NCBI RefSeq assembly: GCF_010093815.1 | Contig: NW_022985576.1 | Span: 151,255 to 198,042 of the forward strand | Reading direction: 5' to 3' | DNA from: Pseudovirgaria hyperparasitica | Lineage: Eukaryota > Ascomycota > Dothideomycetes > Acrospermales > Acrospermaceae | Length of the DNA stretch: 46,788 bases | Shown here: positions 12,831 to 26,186 of the stretch, in pieces | Numbering within the stretch: the first letter of the stretch is position 1 | How the letters are laid out: each line of letters begins with the position of its first letter | Position numbers and translations under genes: made by a program | The notes under the pieces: model-generated | Database searches by the model: none | Told to the model about the DNA's origin: nothing | What the model saw: only the letters and a program-made list of their open reading frames with translations

Positions 12831-15800
12831 ATATAGCGGCCTTAGGCACCGATATACCCCGGTATATACTGGATATACCCCTACCGGTACGATAGAAAAG
12901 GCCATATAGTAATATTACTAAGGGTAGCCATATACCTATCTAAAACGTAGAACATACCTAAAGGCGCACGCCGCTATAGATAGACGGAATAAAGGGGACC
13001 CCGAGAGGGGAAACCCTCCTAGATTATATTAACTACTAGGTAGCACGTGTAGAGAAGGAAGCCGGAGAGGGCTAGAAGACCCTTCTATATATATTCTAGA
13101 ACCTTATCTAGAATCTAAAGGGAATTACGGAGAAGGAGAAGAAGATATAACTAGGAGGACCGGAGGGTAGGCTCGACTAAATAGAGGCTAGCCTACGTAG
13201 AATCTAGGAGGAACTTACTTAAGGTAAGCGCCCTAGTATATAGGTATAAATAGTAGTAATACCGGAAGCTATACCACGGGCCCCCCGGACCGGTGACGCG
13301 GCGTATAGTATACGCGTTATAATCTAGGATAAGGACACCCTAGTATAGATCTAGCGAGCATCCCTAAAGGATATAGTAAGTAAGATTAATAAATAAAAGG
13401 GAATATAGTTAAATATTATCGCCGCTAAACTCACGCTAGAAGAAGTAGTACTTACTATAATAACGAATATCGCGTAGTAGACTATCTCGCGCGATCCGAA
13501 CGCGATTAGTAGTATCTTCCTAGGCGCCTCTATTAGGGCGGCTATATACCCGATATAGATATACTTAGTACCTATACGGGGATAGGCTATCGGAGCGGAG
13601 GATATTACGTGTATAGAATAATCTAACACGCGAAAATACCTAGAGATTAAGATCGTGAAAGCGTGGTAGAAGAACCTATAGACGATTAAGACGACGGCGA
13701 AAAAACACTCTACTATAATTATAGAGCTCCGAGACCCCGCCCTTATATAACGTATTATATAGGAGGGATTCCTAGTAGAAGGAGAGCTCCTTATAGCCGA
13801 GCCATAGAATAGGGCATAGATAATAATATAGTACTTTAACTATTAAGGGTATAGATATACTATATAAAGGTGCTTATAGAAGACTAAGTGCGGATAGTAC
13901 CGTAGAAACCACACTACCTAGAAGTGCCCTTATAAACCGTAAGGAGACGGACTAAGAAACAGGGATATAGTATAGTATTTAAACTATAACGGGAAACACC
14001 CGTTGTGGTCGTTAACATACATAAAACGCAAATAGATCATAGAATACATTCGTACGATAAAAGCGAGAGGCGCGAGATAGTTATAGAATATAACACCTAC
14101 TACGGGCCCTTTCTTTATAATACCCCTAACCTCCCCTCCGGAAGGTAGTTAGGCGGGATAGTAGACTATTCTAAAGATAATAGGACGACTAAAAGGTATA
14201 GTTAAAGCCGCTACCGCGTAAGGATAGTCGCGCCTCTAAGGAATAAGTATATAGATATATATACTCCCTAGTACCTAATAAGGGACTAGAATATACTCTA
14301 AATTATATAGATAAATATATAATATAAAAGAGAGAACTAGGCGACGCTCCTCGAAGAGACCGGGGCTATAATACTCGCTATCTAGGAACCCTATAAACAC
14401 TACTAGACGAGTAAACTAACCATATACCCTAGATACTATACTATACACCCTCTAGGACTAGAAAGACGAGTCCTCTTCCACATTTATAGGTTAATACTAC
14501 TCTTATTATAGTCGTATACTAAGCGCGATAACCTTAGGATAATACTATACCTATAAATAGATATAGGCCCCCTATATATATATAACATATATAACTAATA
14601 ACGTGTACTTACACTAGACGAGATACTCGAGAGTACTACGGAACTAGGGTAACATATCCTCCTAGAAGACTTTAATCTCTACTACTAATAGTAGGGAGGC
14701 CTAGCCGTGGTAAGGGAAGAACTTAGAGTAAGGGAACTACGTACCCGCTACCACGACTTCCTATACCTACTTATACCTATAGAATAAGTTATATAGAAAA
14801 AATATAAATAGAATAAAGACGGGTCTATGCTTAACCTTACCTTCGCCACGGAGTATATTAGTTACTAGATCTAATACTACCGCCTAAGCTAGGTATAGAC
14901 GGATTCCAACTATAAATACATAGAAACCGTAATAAATATATATACCCCGAATAAATAATAGGGATAATAGATATAGAAGGATACTAACTAGGAAAAGTAC
15001 CTAAAGGACCTGGAATCGGCGATCCTAGATCCCTCTATAGTTAATATATCTAACGACCTAGCCATAGACTAGGCCGTATAGATACTCCTATAAATATACT
15101 AGAATGCGAGAAATAAACACGTACTATACTAAATATACTAGCCCCCGGAAGCAAAGGGGATTCCTTAAGTATAGGAAAGTAGATAAGACGCCTAAAGACT
15201 ATACATACGCGTATACTATATAAGAACACCCGAGTCGTAGGAAGAATAGAAGAAAGTAATATAATAACGCGATAAAGTCCTCTATAACGAAAGGCGTAAA
15301 TAGTAGCGTATAATTACTAGTTAATAGATATAATACGTAATAGGGCTATGGCGTATAGCGAAATGGGCTAAGGGCATAGATACTCCGACACCCCCGCTAC
15401 TTATGCCTCCCCTAATATATTAGGGGAGAATATACTCTACGAGCCTTAAGAAAACTAAGGCCCTATAGAAGGCTATATTCCCTCTCCCGGAACTAGTAGA
15501 CCTATTAGATATTCACGGTACCGAATATCTATATATAGTAGATATCCCCGAAGAAGTTACGGAGGAGGATATACTTAATATTATTAAGATACTTCTAAAT
15601 AATAAAGTACCTAGACCAGATAGAATTCTAAATCGATGCCTAAAAAGTACTATAAAAGCGACCCTACCGCTTATTACTTATATATTCTAAGTATACGTTA
15701 TATAGGGGTACCACCCCTAGAGCTTCTAAGTTATCTATACTATTATACTCCCGAAACTAGAAAAGAGCTCTAACTCTCTAAAGGGATAGAGACTAATCGC

Positions 15801-17573
15801 CCTTCTCTTCTACCTAGGTAAGATACTAGAGGCTATAATAGCGAAGAAGATAAGTACCGCGGTATAGGAATATAATCTTCTCCCTCCGAACTAGAAGGCA
15901 AAGATAGATAGCTCCCTAATAATAGCTATCTAATATATTATTAAAGTCGTCTAGGCCGTATAGAAGTAGGGACGGGTAGTATCGCTCCTCTCCCTCGATA
16001 TAGCCGGAGCGTTTAATAAGGTAAACTATATAAGACTTATTTATAACCTCCGGATAAGACGAATACTAGAATAGATTATACGCTTTATATAGTTATTCCT
16101 TATAGGAAGAATAACTTAGATATATATCTCTAGATACTAGAGCGAATATAAAGAGACGGTATACGGCATCCTATAAGGGAGCACTATCTCTCCGATTCTA
16201 TTCCTCTTCTTTACGGTAGACCTTCTTTAAGGAATAAAGTATATAGAGGTAGTCGGATACGCTAATAATATATACCTCCTAGCTATTAATAATAATACCA
16301 ACCGAATATATAGAAGACTAGAATAGGACCACGAGAGGTGCCTCTAGTAGGTAAAACGCTACGGAGCAAAGTTCGCCCCGGAGAAATACTAGCTTATATA
16401 CTTTATTAATCGTTAAGGGAAATAGATAACTAGGGAAGGCGAATAACGCCCCCGAATCGACGTATTTAACGAACTCCTAGTATAAAGCATACGCGCGCTC
16501 GGAGTTATACTAGATAGCAAGCTTAAATGGGGACTATAAGTAGTATACGTCGTCTCTAGGGCCCTCTAGGTAGAAGCCGCCATACGACGGATTATAGCCT
16601 CTATATAGGGAACCGCCCGGGATAAGGCACGCTAGCTATATATATCTATAGTACGACCCGCCTTTACGTACGGACACGAGTACTAGTATACGGCCCTTAT
16701 ATAGACTAGGCGAATGAAGCTCGAATCCATATAGAACCGTATACTCCATCTTATATTAGGCGTATATAAAGCTACTAACACGGTGCTACTACGACGCGAG
16801 ATAGACGTTATAAGTATATATAACTTCTACTAGATATAGAGGGTGGTATACTTTACTAAATAATAAGTATAGGAACGTATAGGAAACGTAGAATACACTT
16901 TCGCCGCGCTATATACACGAATTAGTATATATTACCGCGTACTCCTATATATAGGCCGGAATCGAATATAGTATAGGTGCTTAATAGAAGCCGACTCTAG
17001 CTAAGTAGTATAAGAAATCCGAGATAACCCGGACGCTCTCCTAGACCGGTAGAGCCTTTAAGAACTTATAAAAAATATACGGTTATGGACTTAAGATAAG
17101 TAGAAAGAGGCACTCCGTACCTACTAGACCTCCTAGTAGGATAGGTACCTAGAGTAGATTCGAGGGCCATAGAAGGAACCGAGTAAATAGATATATAAAG
17201 GGCTAATAAAAGCCTAAGTATCTATACTTATCTAAGCCCGAACGGGCGCTATAGGACTTCTATACTACCTCTATAAGAGAGGCGTCCCTAACGTGTCTCT
17301 ATAGTATAAGGCGTACGGCTAGAGAGGTATAATACGCCACTATCTAGCTACATACTCTAACCTCTATATATAACGGTAATAGCTTATCCACGTTATAAAG
17401 ACTTTAGATATCGCATGATAGCTTAATAAGTACCCTAAGGACGTCTCCTAATGGATACTTATATATCTACTACTCCTCTAGTACTAGTAGACCTAGAAAT
17501 ATATACCGGAAGAGACCCGGTATACGCTAGTAGTAACCCGATATATACCGGAAGAACCCCGGGAGAACCCCGA

Positions 17574-17604
17574 TTATTAGTTAAGGGTAGCCCTTAACTA
17601 ATAA
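17574..17604. repeat. 31-base palindrome, copy 5 (LINE B, 3' region)
   Basis: Perfect 14-base arms around TAG, directly after the last recognisable coding block of copy B. It is 4,774 bases from the 5' copy. Confidence 0.95.
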
Positions 17605-17860
17605 CCTCTGTATCTATACGTGCTACCTAAGGGTAAAATAACGGTAATATAGGCTATAGGCTAATGGGCGTACTCTATAGCTATATACTTAAGACGAAAT
17701 AGAGGTTTAACGAGATATAGTTATAGATATAAGGAAGTTTTTCCCTATGGGGTTTCTTCTTATATAGTAGCTTAGACTAGAGGAGGCATAGGCCTATAGA
17801 GTACTACTCTACCTAGTTATATAATATTATTATTATTATTATTATTATTATACTTTTATC

Positions 17861-18430
17861 TATAAATAGAATAAACTATTAATAATACTTATCTAGAAGC
17901 TAATCTTTATACTATAAAAGAGACTTATCTAATATATAGCTACCTAGAAATAAGATTATAATTAAGTTTAGTATATATAAATATTAAAGTAGCTATAATA
18001 ATCTATTTAATATAGATTAGATATTATTATACTATATCTATAAATAGTATACTATATTAAGTAGTACTAACTAGACTTAAGTCCTTTATATATAGTAGTA
18101 TTAAAGATATAGAAAGTCTAAGATATATTATAGTATCTAGATAAATATTATTTACTTATATACTACTATTAAGTAGTACTATACTTATTATTTACTAAGG
18201 GCTAACTTCTATAGAATACTATAGATACTTAGTTACTAGTCTTATAATTCTCTTCTTAAGCTAATTAATATCTTACTATATAATAGCTAATCTAGTAATA
18301 TAAATTAGTACTAATATATTAAGTTTATTTATCTTAGAAGCTATAGTATAATTATTCTACCTCTTCTTCTTAGCCGTTTCTTCTTAAGTCTCTTAGACTT
18401 CTTAAGCTATAAAGTTAGAGACTTCTTTCT
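17861..18430. other. AT-rich stretch between LINE copies, no gene
   Basis: TpA-rich sequence with no recognisable domain, between the 3' ends of LINE B and LINE C. It is probably part of the older element into which both inserted, but I could not identify which. Confidence 0.5.
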
Positions 18431-18681
18431 TAAATACTATATAATAATAATAATATTATTATATAGCTATATAGAGTAGTTTACTCTATAGGTATATACT
18501 TTCTCTAGTCTAAGCTATTATATAAGAAGAAACCTTATATAGAAAAACTCCCTTCTCTCTATAACTATATCTTATTAAGTCTTTATATCTTTCTAAGTAT
18601 ATAGCTATTAAATATACCTATAGACCTATAACCTATATTATTATTATTTTACCCTTAGATAGCACGTATAGAGTATAGAGA

Positions 18682-18712
18682 TTATTAGTTAAGGGTTACT
18701 CTTTAATTAATA
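18682..18712. repeat. 31-base palindrome, copy 6 (LINE C, 3' region)
   Basis: A degraded copy: the left arm is intact and the right arm has several changes. It lies about 250 bases inside the 3' end of the reverse-oriented LINE C. Confidence 0.85.
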
Positions 18713-21700
18713 GTTAGGGTTTTCCTAAGGTTCTTCTAGTATATACTAGAGTCTATCTAGTATATATCTAGTTTCTTTTAGTATATATATCTAGGTCTAT
18801 TAGTATTAAGGGAGTAGAAGATATATAAGTATCTACTAGATTATCTTCTTAGGGTATTTATTAAGCTAATATATAATATTAGAGGTCCGTATTATATAGA
18901 TAAGTATTTATCTTTATATATAGAGATCCGGGTATATTATAAGATAGTATTATATTATATCTCTCTAGCTATATACTTTATACTATAGAGATATATCTAG
19001 GATATCTCTCTAATATAGATAGTATAGAAGTTTTATAGCTTCTATTTAGGCTTAGAGAAGAATAGATATCTAGGCTTTTATAAGCCCTTTATATATCTAT
19101 TTACTTAGTTTCTTCTATAGTTCTTAAATCTACTCTAGATATTTATTCTATTAGAATATCTAATAGACTTAGAGAGTCTTTCTCTATTTATTCTAGATCT
19201 ATAACTATATAGTCTATATAAGCTTCTAAGGATTCTACTAGTCTAGAGAGATATCTAGATTATCTCTAATTTCTTATATAATCTAATTTAAGTCTATCTC
19301 TATTAGATACTTATACTATAGTTAAGTATAGTCTATACATAGTAGTACTTAATAGTAGATACTAACTCTTATATATAGTATAGTAAAAGTATATTCTATA
19401 TATTCTATATATTTCTATACTTATTATTTAATAAAGTATATTACTCTCTATATCTAGTAGAAGTTCTATATACTTATTACGTTTATCTCTCTTTATAATA
19501 GTACTATATTAGTAGCTTTATATATACTAGATATAAGATAGAGTATATAATTCTATATAGACTTAAGCTTTATTTATCTAGCTTATATAAGAGCTATATA
19601 CTAGTACTTATATCTATATATAAAGACGGATTATACTATAGAGATATATAGCTAGCGCGCCTTATTCTAGGTAGTTCTCTATATAGAGGCTATAATCTAG
19701 TATATAGTAACTTCTACCTTAAGGGCCCTAGATATAATATATATAATCTATAGTCTCTATTTAAGTTTATTATTAATTATAATACTAAGTATATATATAC
19801 TCTATATTAGTAGTTTAGTAAAAGTATCTATTCTAGAGTATTACTCTCCCTTCTTAGTAGTCTATCTTCTATAGTAGTTAGTAAAGTATATAAGTTAGTA
19901 TTTCTTAGAGACTAACTTTACTCTATAGTACGTTATCTACTAGAGATACCTCTTATAGTCTTATTTAAGGTATTTATATATTAGATTAGTATTATTATTA
20001 ATAGCTAGAAGATATATATTATTAGTATATTCTACTATCTCTATATATTATATTCTCTATAGAAGGTCTATAGTAAAGAAGAGGAAGAGAATTAGAGAGA
20101 TAGTATTTTCTTATAGAATACTATATATTATTATCTTATATTTACTTTAATATCTAGAGATATATATTTAGATAATTCTTTTAGTAAGAAAGGACTTTAT
20201 AAACTTTATAATCTATTTAGATATATATCTCTTCTATAGATTATAGATAAGTCTTATATAGTTTATCTTATTAAATATACTAGCTATATTAAGAGAGAGT
20301 AGTATTACTATATATCTCTACTTCTATATAGTCTAGGTAACTTTAAGAATATATTAGATAGTAGTAATTAGAGAGCTTCTAGTCTTTATCTTCTAGTTTA
20401 CTAGAAGAAGATTATATTTCTATATTATAATACTTATCTTCTTTATAATTATAGTCTTAAGTATCTTACTAAGATAGAAAAGAAAGATAATTAGTCTCTA
20501 TTCTTTTATAGAGTTAGAGTTCTTCTCTAGTTTTAGAAGTATAATAGTATAGATAGTTTAAAAGCTTTAGAGATAGTATCTATTCTTAGTATATATCTAG
20601 AAGATAAGACTAATAAGTAGTAGGGTTATCTATATAGTATATTTAAGATATTTATTTAGTATTCTATCTAGTCTAGGCGCTTTATTATTTAGAAGTACTC
20701 TAATAGTATTAAGTATATTCTCTTCTATAATCTCTATAGAGATATTAACTATATCTAGATATATAGTATTATTTATATTAGATAGATCTACTAGCTCTAG
20801 AGAGAGAAATATAACTTTATAGAGAATCTCTATCTTTTCTAGACTTATAGTATATATTCTCTTCTAGTATATTAGGGGAGGTATTAGTAGTAGTAGCGTC
20901 GGTATATTTATACTCTTAGTCTACTTTACTATATATTATAGCTCTATAGCTTATTATATATATCTATTAGTAATTATATATTAGTATTTATATTATTTAT
21001 TATAGAGAGTTCTATTCTAAAATTAGATTATCTTCTTCTATTCCTTCTATATCTTAGCTATCTAGATATAATATATATATATAGTCTCTAGACTTTCTAT
21101 CGTCTATATTATTTATTAGGTATAGATATATCTATTATAGTCTCTATATACTTATAGTTAGAGTCTATCTATATCTTACTTAGATAGTAGTATTATACTC
21201 TATAGCTTATATAATCTATAGTAAGAGTAAGGTTAAGTATAGATCTTTCTTTATTCTATTTATATTTTCTCTATATAATTTATCTAATTAGTATAAGAAG
21301 GTATAGAAGGTTATAGTATCTTATATATAGTTCTCTTACTCTACGTTCTTCTCTTATAACTATTAGATCTCTTTACTATCTATAGTAGAGATTAAAGTTA
21401 TTTAGAAGGATATATTATTCTAGTACTATAATATCTTCTAGTATAGTATCTAGTATAAGTAATTCTCTCTAGTTATAGATATTATAGATATAGAGAGATT
21501 CTATATTTATCTAGAGGTATAATATTATTTAGAGGTTATCTTATTTTATATAGAACTACTCTAAGAGCGGGATTAATTTATATATATAGAATAGAACTCT
21601 TCTATCTAGGTCTAGAGGGTAGATAGTATAGTATTCTAGATATATTATTAGTTTATTAGTTTAGTAGTATTTATATAGCTTCTAGATAGCTATTATTATA

Positions 21701-23255
21701 GTATCTATCTCTTCTAAGAGTATTACCTAGTTTTCTTATTTATATTATATATTTATCTATATAATAATAAATATATTATAGCTCCTTATTAGATACTAGA
21801 AAATACTAAAGTCTATATACTAGTAGTAATAAGGCGTGATTATCTCTATATAGTAGCTACTTTAAGAATATCTCTAGATTAGCCTATCTTCCTCTATATA
21901 GTATACTATTATATATTATCTTAGCTTTCTTATAGATTTATAGATAAGATTAGAGTAGATAGTAGAGGTCTTATTTATAGTCTAGTATATCTATATTACT
22001 TCTCTTACCTTTATAGTATTAATATATTTAGTAACTTATTTATATTTTATATATATTACTAACTATAATAGATAGTTTCTATTATAGTTAGAGTACTTAG
22101 AAGTATCTTTATTATATATATAGTTACTCTATACTTTATATAGGTATTTCTAGATACTATAGTTCTATTAGTACTATCTATAAATAGTCTTCTAAGAGTA
22201 TCTCTATCTAGTATATCTATATCTCTAATAGTTAAAGTATTAGATTATTATCTATACTCTATTCTATAGTTCTACTATAAGTAGCTCTTTCTTAGCTAAG
22301 AAGTCTTCTTATAAAATCTAATAGATAAGAATAGAGTCTTAGAGCTCTACTATTATAGTAGAGTACTTTTTTAATTTTACTTTAATTCTCTATATATTCT
22401 TCTACTATACTTTTATAATCTTAATTCTAGGGTACTTCTAGTTATTAGATTACTCTATTTCCTTAATAATATTAATACTAATAATATATCTCTAGATAGA
22501 GACTATATATAACTATATTAGATATATATTAGTATAGATAGATATACTAAAAAAGATATTATTAGTTATATTTAGATTATAAAAGATAGTCTATTAGACT
22601 ATATTAGTAATAGTAATTAATACTATATCTTCTAGAGTAAGTTTAGCTATATTTATATATAACTATATTTCTTTCTATTTATTAATCTTATTAATTATAT
22701 TCCTTAGAGATATCTTTTAGATCTATATAAGAACTTTATTATTCTAGATAATAATCTATATACTATATATTTCTTCTATAGATATTCTTAGTATTTAAGC
22801 TATTCTAGTTATACTATCTAATAGTATTATAACTTATATCTAAGTAGTTAGATATTTCTTTTAGATAAGATCTTTCTAGATTCTTAGTAGACTAGTCTTA
22901 ATCTAGTCTAGTCTAGACTTTAGACTTACTTCTAATATCTATTTTACTTCTATAGTAAGCTCTTTAATATTCTAGACTAGACTTTAGAAGATACTAAGAA
23001 GAGTAGTCTCTTCTTTCTTAATCTCTCTCTCTATATATACTATCTAATAGTTAATCTTATCTAGAAGAGTATTACTAGCTAGGGTTCTCTCTTTCTCTTT
23101 TATCTATAATATTTTATACTCTTAGTTATTTATTACTTTTTAAATAGAGGTTTAATTATTCTAGATTATTCTACTATATAGCTCTTTCTACTATATTAGT
23201 ATTAGAGATATATCTAGTAGAAGCTAGGGTATATTAGTATATAAGACCTCTATAG

Positions 23256-23286
23256 TTATTAGTTAAGGGCTATTCTTAACTAATAA
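23256..23286. repeat. 31-base palindrome, copy 7 (LINE C, 5' leader)
   Basis: Left arm intact, centre and right arm slightly changed. It lies about 240 bases inside the 5' end of LINE C, the same offset as in LINE A. Confidence 0.9.
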
Positions 23287-23529
23287 AAAGAGAGTTAATA
23301 TATTAGTATTTAGTAGTAGTAGTCTATACTTATATTTTTAAAGAGTTTTTAAGTATATATATATAGTATCTCTATATATTAATATTATTATATTCTATAT
23401 ACTATATATATACGTGTATTAGAGATTATTATACTTAGTATACTCTATTAATTAATATATATAGATTACTATATTACTCTAAATTAACTAGTTTAGTCTC
23501 TTAGAGTATAAAGAAGTTTTTCCTTTAAT

Positions 23530-24350
23530 CTCTAATAGAGATATAATTTTAACTTAATTAATCTTTATAATTCTTTTAGATATTAAGAAGGGGTTAGTAT
23601 ATAGATAACTTTTAATCTAATATTCTAATACTTAATAATAGAAGTAGAGTTCTTCTTTTTAATATCTATCTCTTTCTACTTAGTTAATCTACTTTATCTT
23701 TAGTATCTTCTCTATCTTATAGTAGAATCTAGATTCTTTCTTCTAGTCTCTACTTATATATATAGAATCTATAATAATATCTCTATTCTTATTCTTTCTA
23801 GTTATAGTATAATACTTATATAATTCTATAGCTACTATACTTCTTATTATAGTAACTATATTCTTTTTCTATTTCTTATTAGCTATCTTATACTACTTAG
23901 TATCTTCTAAGTTTATTATAATTTTCTTAATCTCTTCTATAAAGCTATAGTAGTCTATAATTTTTAGTAAAGAGACTATATATATATATTAGTAGAGTTT
24001 AAGAAGATATTTTAGAGATAACTAATTTTTATACTATCTTTCTAGTTATCTCTATTAGTACTTAGAAGAAGTCTATTAAATTTAAGTTAGTATTTATACT
24101 AAGATTAGCTATTAATCTATTTAAGTAATAAAAGCTTTTCTAAGGCCTTAGTCTTTTTTTTATTATCTATAAATATATATTTAAGTTATAAAAAGAAGAC
24201 TTTAGAGTTCTTATCTTTTATAGAGCTCTTTTTTTTCTAGAAGTATTATATTTAGTTTCTTTTATATGTAAACTTAACCTCTACTATATCTAATAAGTTT
24301 ATATAAGGTATTTCCTTATTAGGAATAGCTTAATATTAGTAATCGATATT
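23530..24350 (-). mobile_element. LTR-retrotransposon gag remnant
   Basis: The minus strand reads as a low-quality gag-like polypeptide. It ends in a block resembling a zinc knuckle (KEELYFYY, where KxxxCFYC would be expected) near 23,640-23,670, with RIP-type stops throughout. The assignment rests on this weak knuckle and on the transposon surroundings. Confidence 0.4.
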
Positions 24351-24359
24351 ACTAATATT

Positions 24360-24840
24360 ATCTACTTATATATATAAATACTCTATACTCTTATAGAAGT
24401 TTCTAGAACCCTCTAGAAACTTCTAGAGGTCTTTAGAAACACGAACTTCTATAGAGTTCTATTAGGTTCTACTATAGAGTCTATAAGTTCTATAGAGTTC
24501 TACTCTACTCTATTCTATTCTAAGGAAACTACTAGAGCTATAGAACATATACGTACGTCTAGAGGTCTAGAAGATTCCTATTATTAATTAAGAGAAGGAT
24601 CTAGAATATATAAGAAGGAATATATAAGGAACGGTCTCTCTATGTATTTAGTTCTCTCTCTATCTAGTCTTTACTTTAAGAATTATACTATATTCTTATT
24701 ATCTTTAAGCTATACTCCGCCGATCCGTTTATTATATAATAGTCTATTATAGCTAGATCCTATTATATAACTCTATTTAGATATATATTCCTTATATAAG
24801 GAATATTATATATCTATTTATACCTGCCCTTTTTACATTA
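24360..24840 (+). promoter_or_regulatory. LTR-like promoter region with heat-shock-element-like repeats
   Basis: This block is less RIP-mutated than its surroundings. It contains clustered TTCTAGAA and GAAACTTC units (about 24,396-24,455), which fit the nTTCnnGAAn pattern of heat-shock elements, then a TATATAAGG box near 24,627-24,640. The arrangement resembles the U3/R part of a retrotransposon LTR facing right. Its exact ends were not defined and no second LTR was found. Confidence 0.4.
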
Positions 24841-24849
24841 TATACTAGT

Positions 24850-26105
24850 AGAGTATTATAGATAATATTCTAATAGTATTCTAGAGATAGCTTTAGCTTA
24901 AATATAGATTATATCTTATAAAAACTATATAACTATAATAGATAGTCTTAGAAGATAGCTATTTTACTATTTTAGAAGAATAGCTTCTAGTTCTTAAATT
25001 CTAATAGTTTCTAGTTAGTCTATAAAGATAAGACTATTTTTTAAGTAAAGACTTTAGTAGTCTATTTATAGTAGAGTTTAATTAATTCTAGAAGATTTAG
25101 TTTCTTATAATAAGAATCTCTTATTTAAAGACTTATAAGTATTATAGTAGATTAAAGATAGTTTTCTTAGTACTTTATAACTCTATATTTAAATCTAGGT
25201 CTTAGTCTAATTTACCTCTAATATTACTCTATATATTATCTCTAAAGTCTATAGTAAAGTACTTAGAGAGTAAAATAGAATTAAACTTAATATTATAGAA
25301 ATATAATTTATATATAGATATAAAAGTATTTATAGAATATAATAAGTTTAATAAGAGAGAAAGCTAGAGTCTACTTAGCTTTCTTAAGATATAGAATAGA
25401 GTATACTATTAAAAAAGAGACTTACTTAGACTTACTAAATAGAAAGAAAGTAATATAGATATAGTATACTAGTATTAAGTATATCTAGAATTTACTCTTA
25501 ATAAGTAATTAGCTAGAGAGTAGTAAGATCTACTTAGAAATATATTAATATTCTTAGAATTACTTAAATTATAGCTAAAAATATAGTCTATATTAGAGAT
25601 AATCTAATTATTTTAGTCTATATAGATAATATATTAGTTTTTATATCTAATACTAAAGATATAGATAAATCTCTATTTAGAGATAACTAAGTAGTCTAAA
25701 TTAGATATATCTAATCTAGAGTAAGCTAAATATTATCTAGATATAGAAATTAAGAGAGATAGAACTAAGAGTTCTATTATATTATTTTAATATTCTTTTA
25801 TTAAGAACTTATTAATTAAGTTTAATAAAGAAAATATAAAGCTATCTAAAATTCCTTTATTATTTGATATTAAATTAGATAAAAACCTATTATAGACTAA
25901 ATTAAAAGATATTAGATAATTCTAAAGGGAAATTAGTTCTCTTATTAATTTAACTAGTCTAACTAGATATAATCTAAAATATATAGTAGGCTATCTAGCT
26001 AGATTTATATCTAATCTAAGTCTAGAATACTTTAAAGCCTTAAATAAGCTATAGTAATATATATTATTACTAACTACCAAGTCCTCTTATATAATTATAG
26101 ATAAA
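24850..26105 (+). mobile_element. Ty1/copia-type pol remnant, truncated at 3' end
   Basis: The plus strand reads as the C-terminal part of a copia reverse transcriptase: LVYIDNILVFISN near 25,610-25,660 (YVDD box with D to N), then REISSLINLTSLTRYNLKY, then YIVGYLARFISNLSLEYFKA near 25,975-26,040, which matches the copia block xVSYLSRFMSNP..EHWKA. Stops are RIP-type. Homology ends abruptly at about 26,105, before the rest of RNase H and the LTR. Confidence 0.7.
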
Positions 26106-26186
26106 CCGATGAGCCACTTTCAAAAAATTCTATGCCATAGCCAAAAAACACACTCCCCGAGCCGTCCTCCCTCCTTATATATAATC

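Larger units (their letters stand above)
12610..17860 (+). mobile_element. Tad1/I-like LINE, copy B (near full length, moderately RIP-mutated)
   Basis: This is the best-preserved copy. After a leader with the palindrome at 12,800, a degraded ORF1-like region is followed by an APE-type endonuclease (DFN at 14,668-14,676, block LLEDFNLYY, then GGLAVV). The reverse transcriptase follows at about 15,680-16,800, with blocks LLSLDIAGAFNKVNYIR, STISPILFLFF and GYANNIYLLAINNNTN near 16,252-16,285, then a cysteine/histidine-rich tail near 17,280-17,340. Frame-breaking codons are almost all TAG or TAA where related proteins have Gln, and the catalytic DD reads NN. The 3' end has a palindrome and a TTA-repeat tail to about 17,860. 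The 5' boundary is uncertain by some tens of bases. It is inactive. Confidence 0.85.
18430..23525 (-). mobile_element. Tad1/I-like LINE, copy C (near full length, heavily RIP-mutated)
   Basis: In reverse orientation the whole LINE is present: an ATT-type 3' tail at about 18,430-18,460, the RT block TNNIYLLAINNNT on the minus strand near 20,035-19,990, and the 5' end near 23,525 with the same terminal bases as copy A. It is far more AT-rich than copies A and B and similar to copy D, so it has been through more RIP or is older. No open frame remains. Confidence 0.8.

Noticed and set aside
1-26105. CRISPR array or integron-like repeat series
   Set aside because: The repeated motif is a palindrome tied mainly to LINE ends, at kilobase spacing, in a fungal genome; the spacing and context do not fit.
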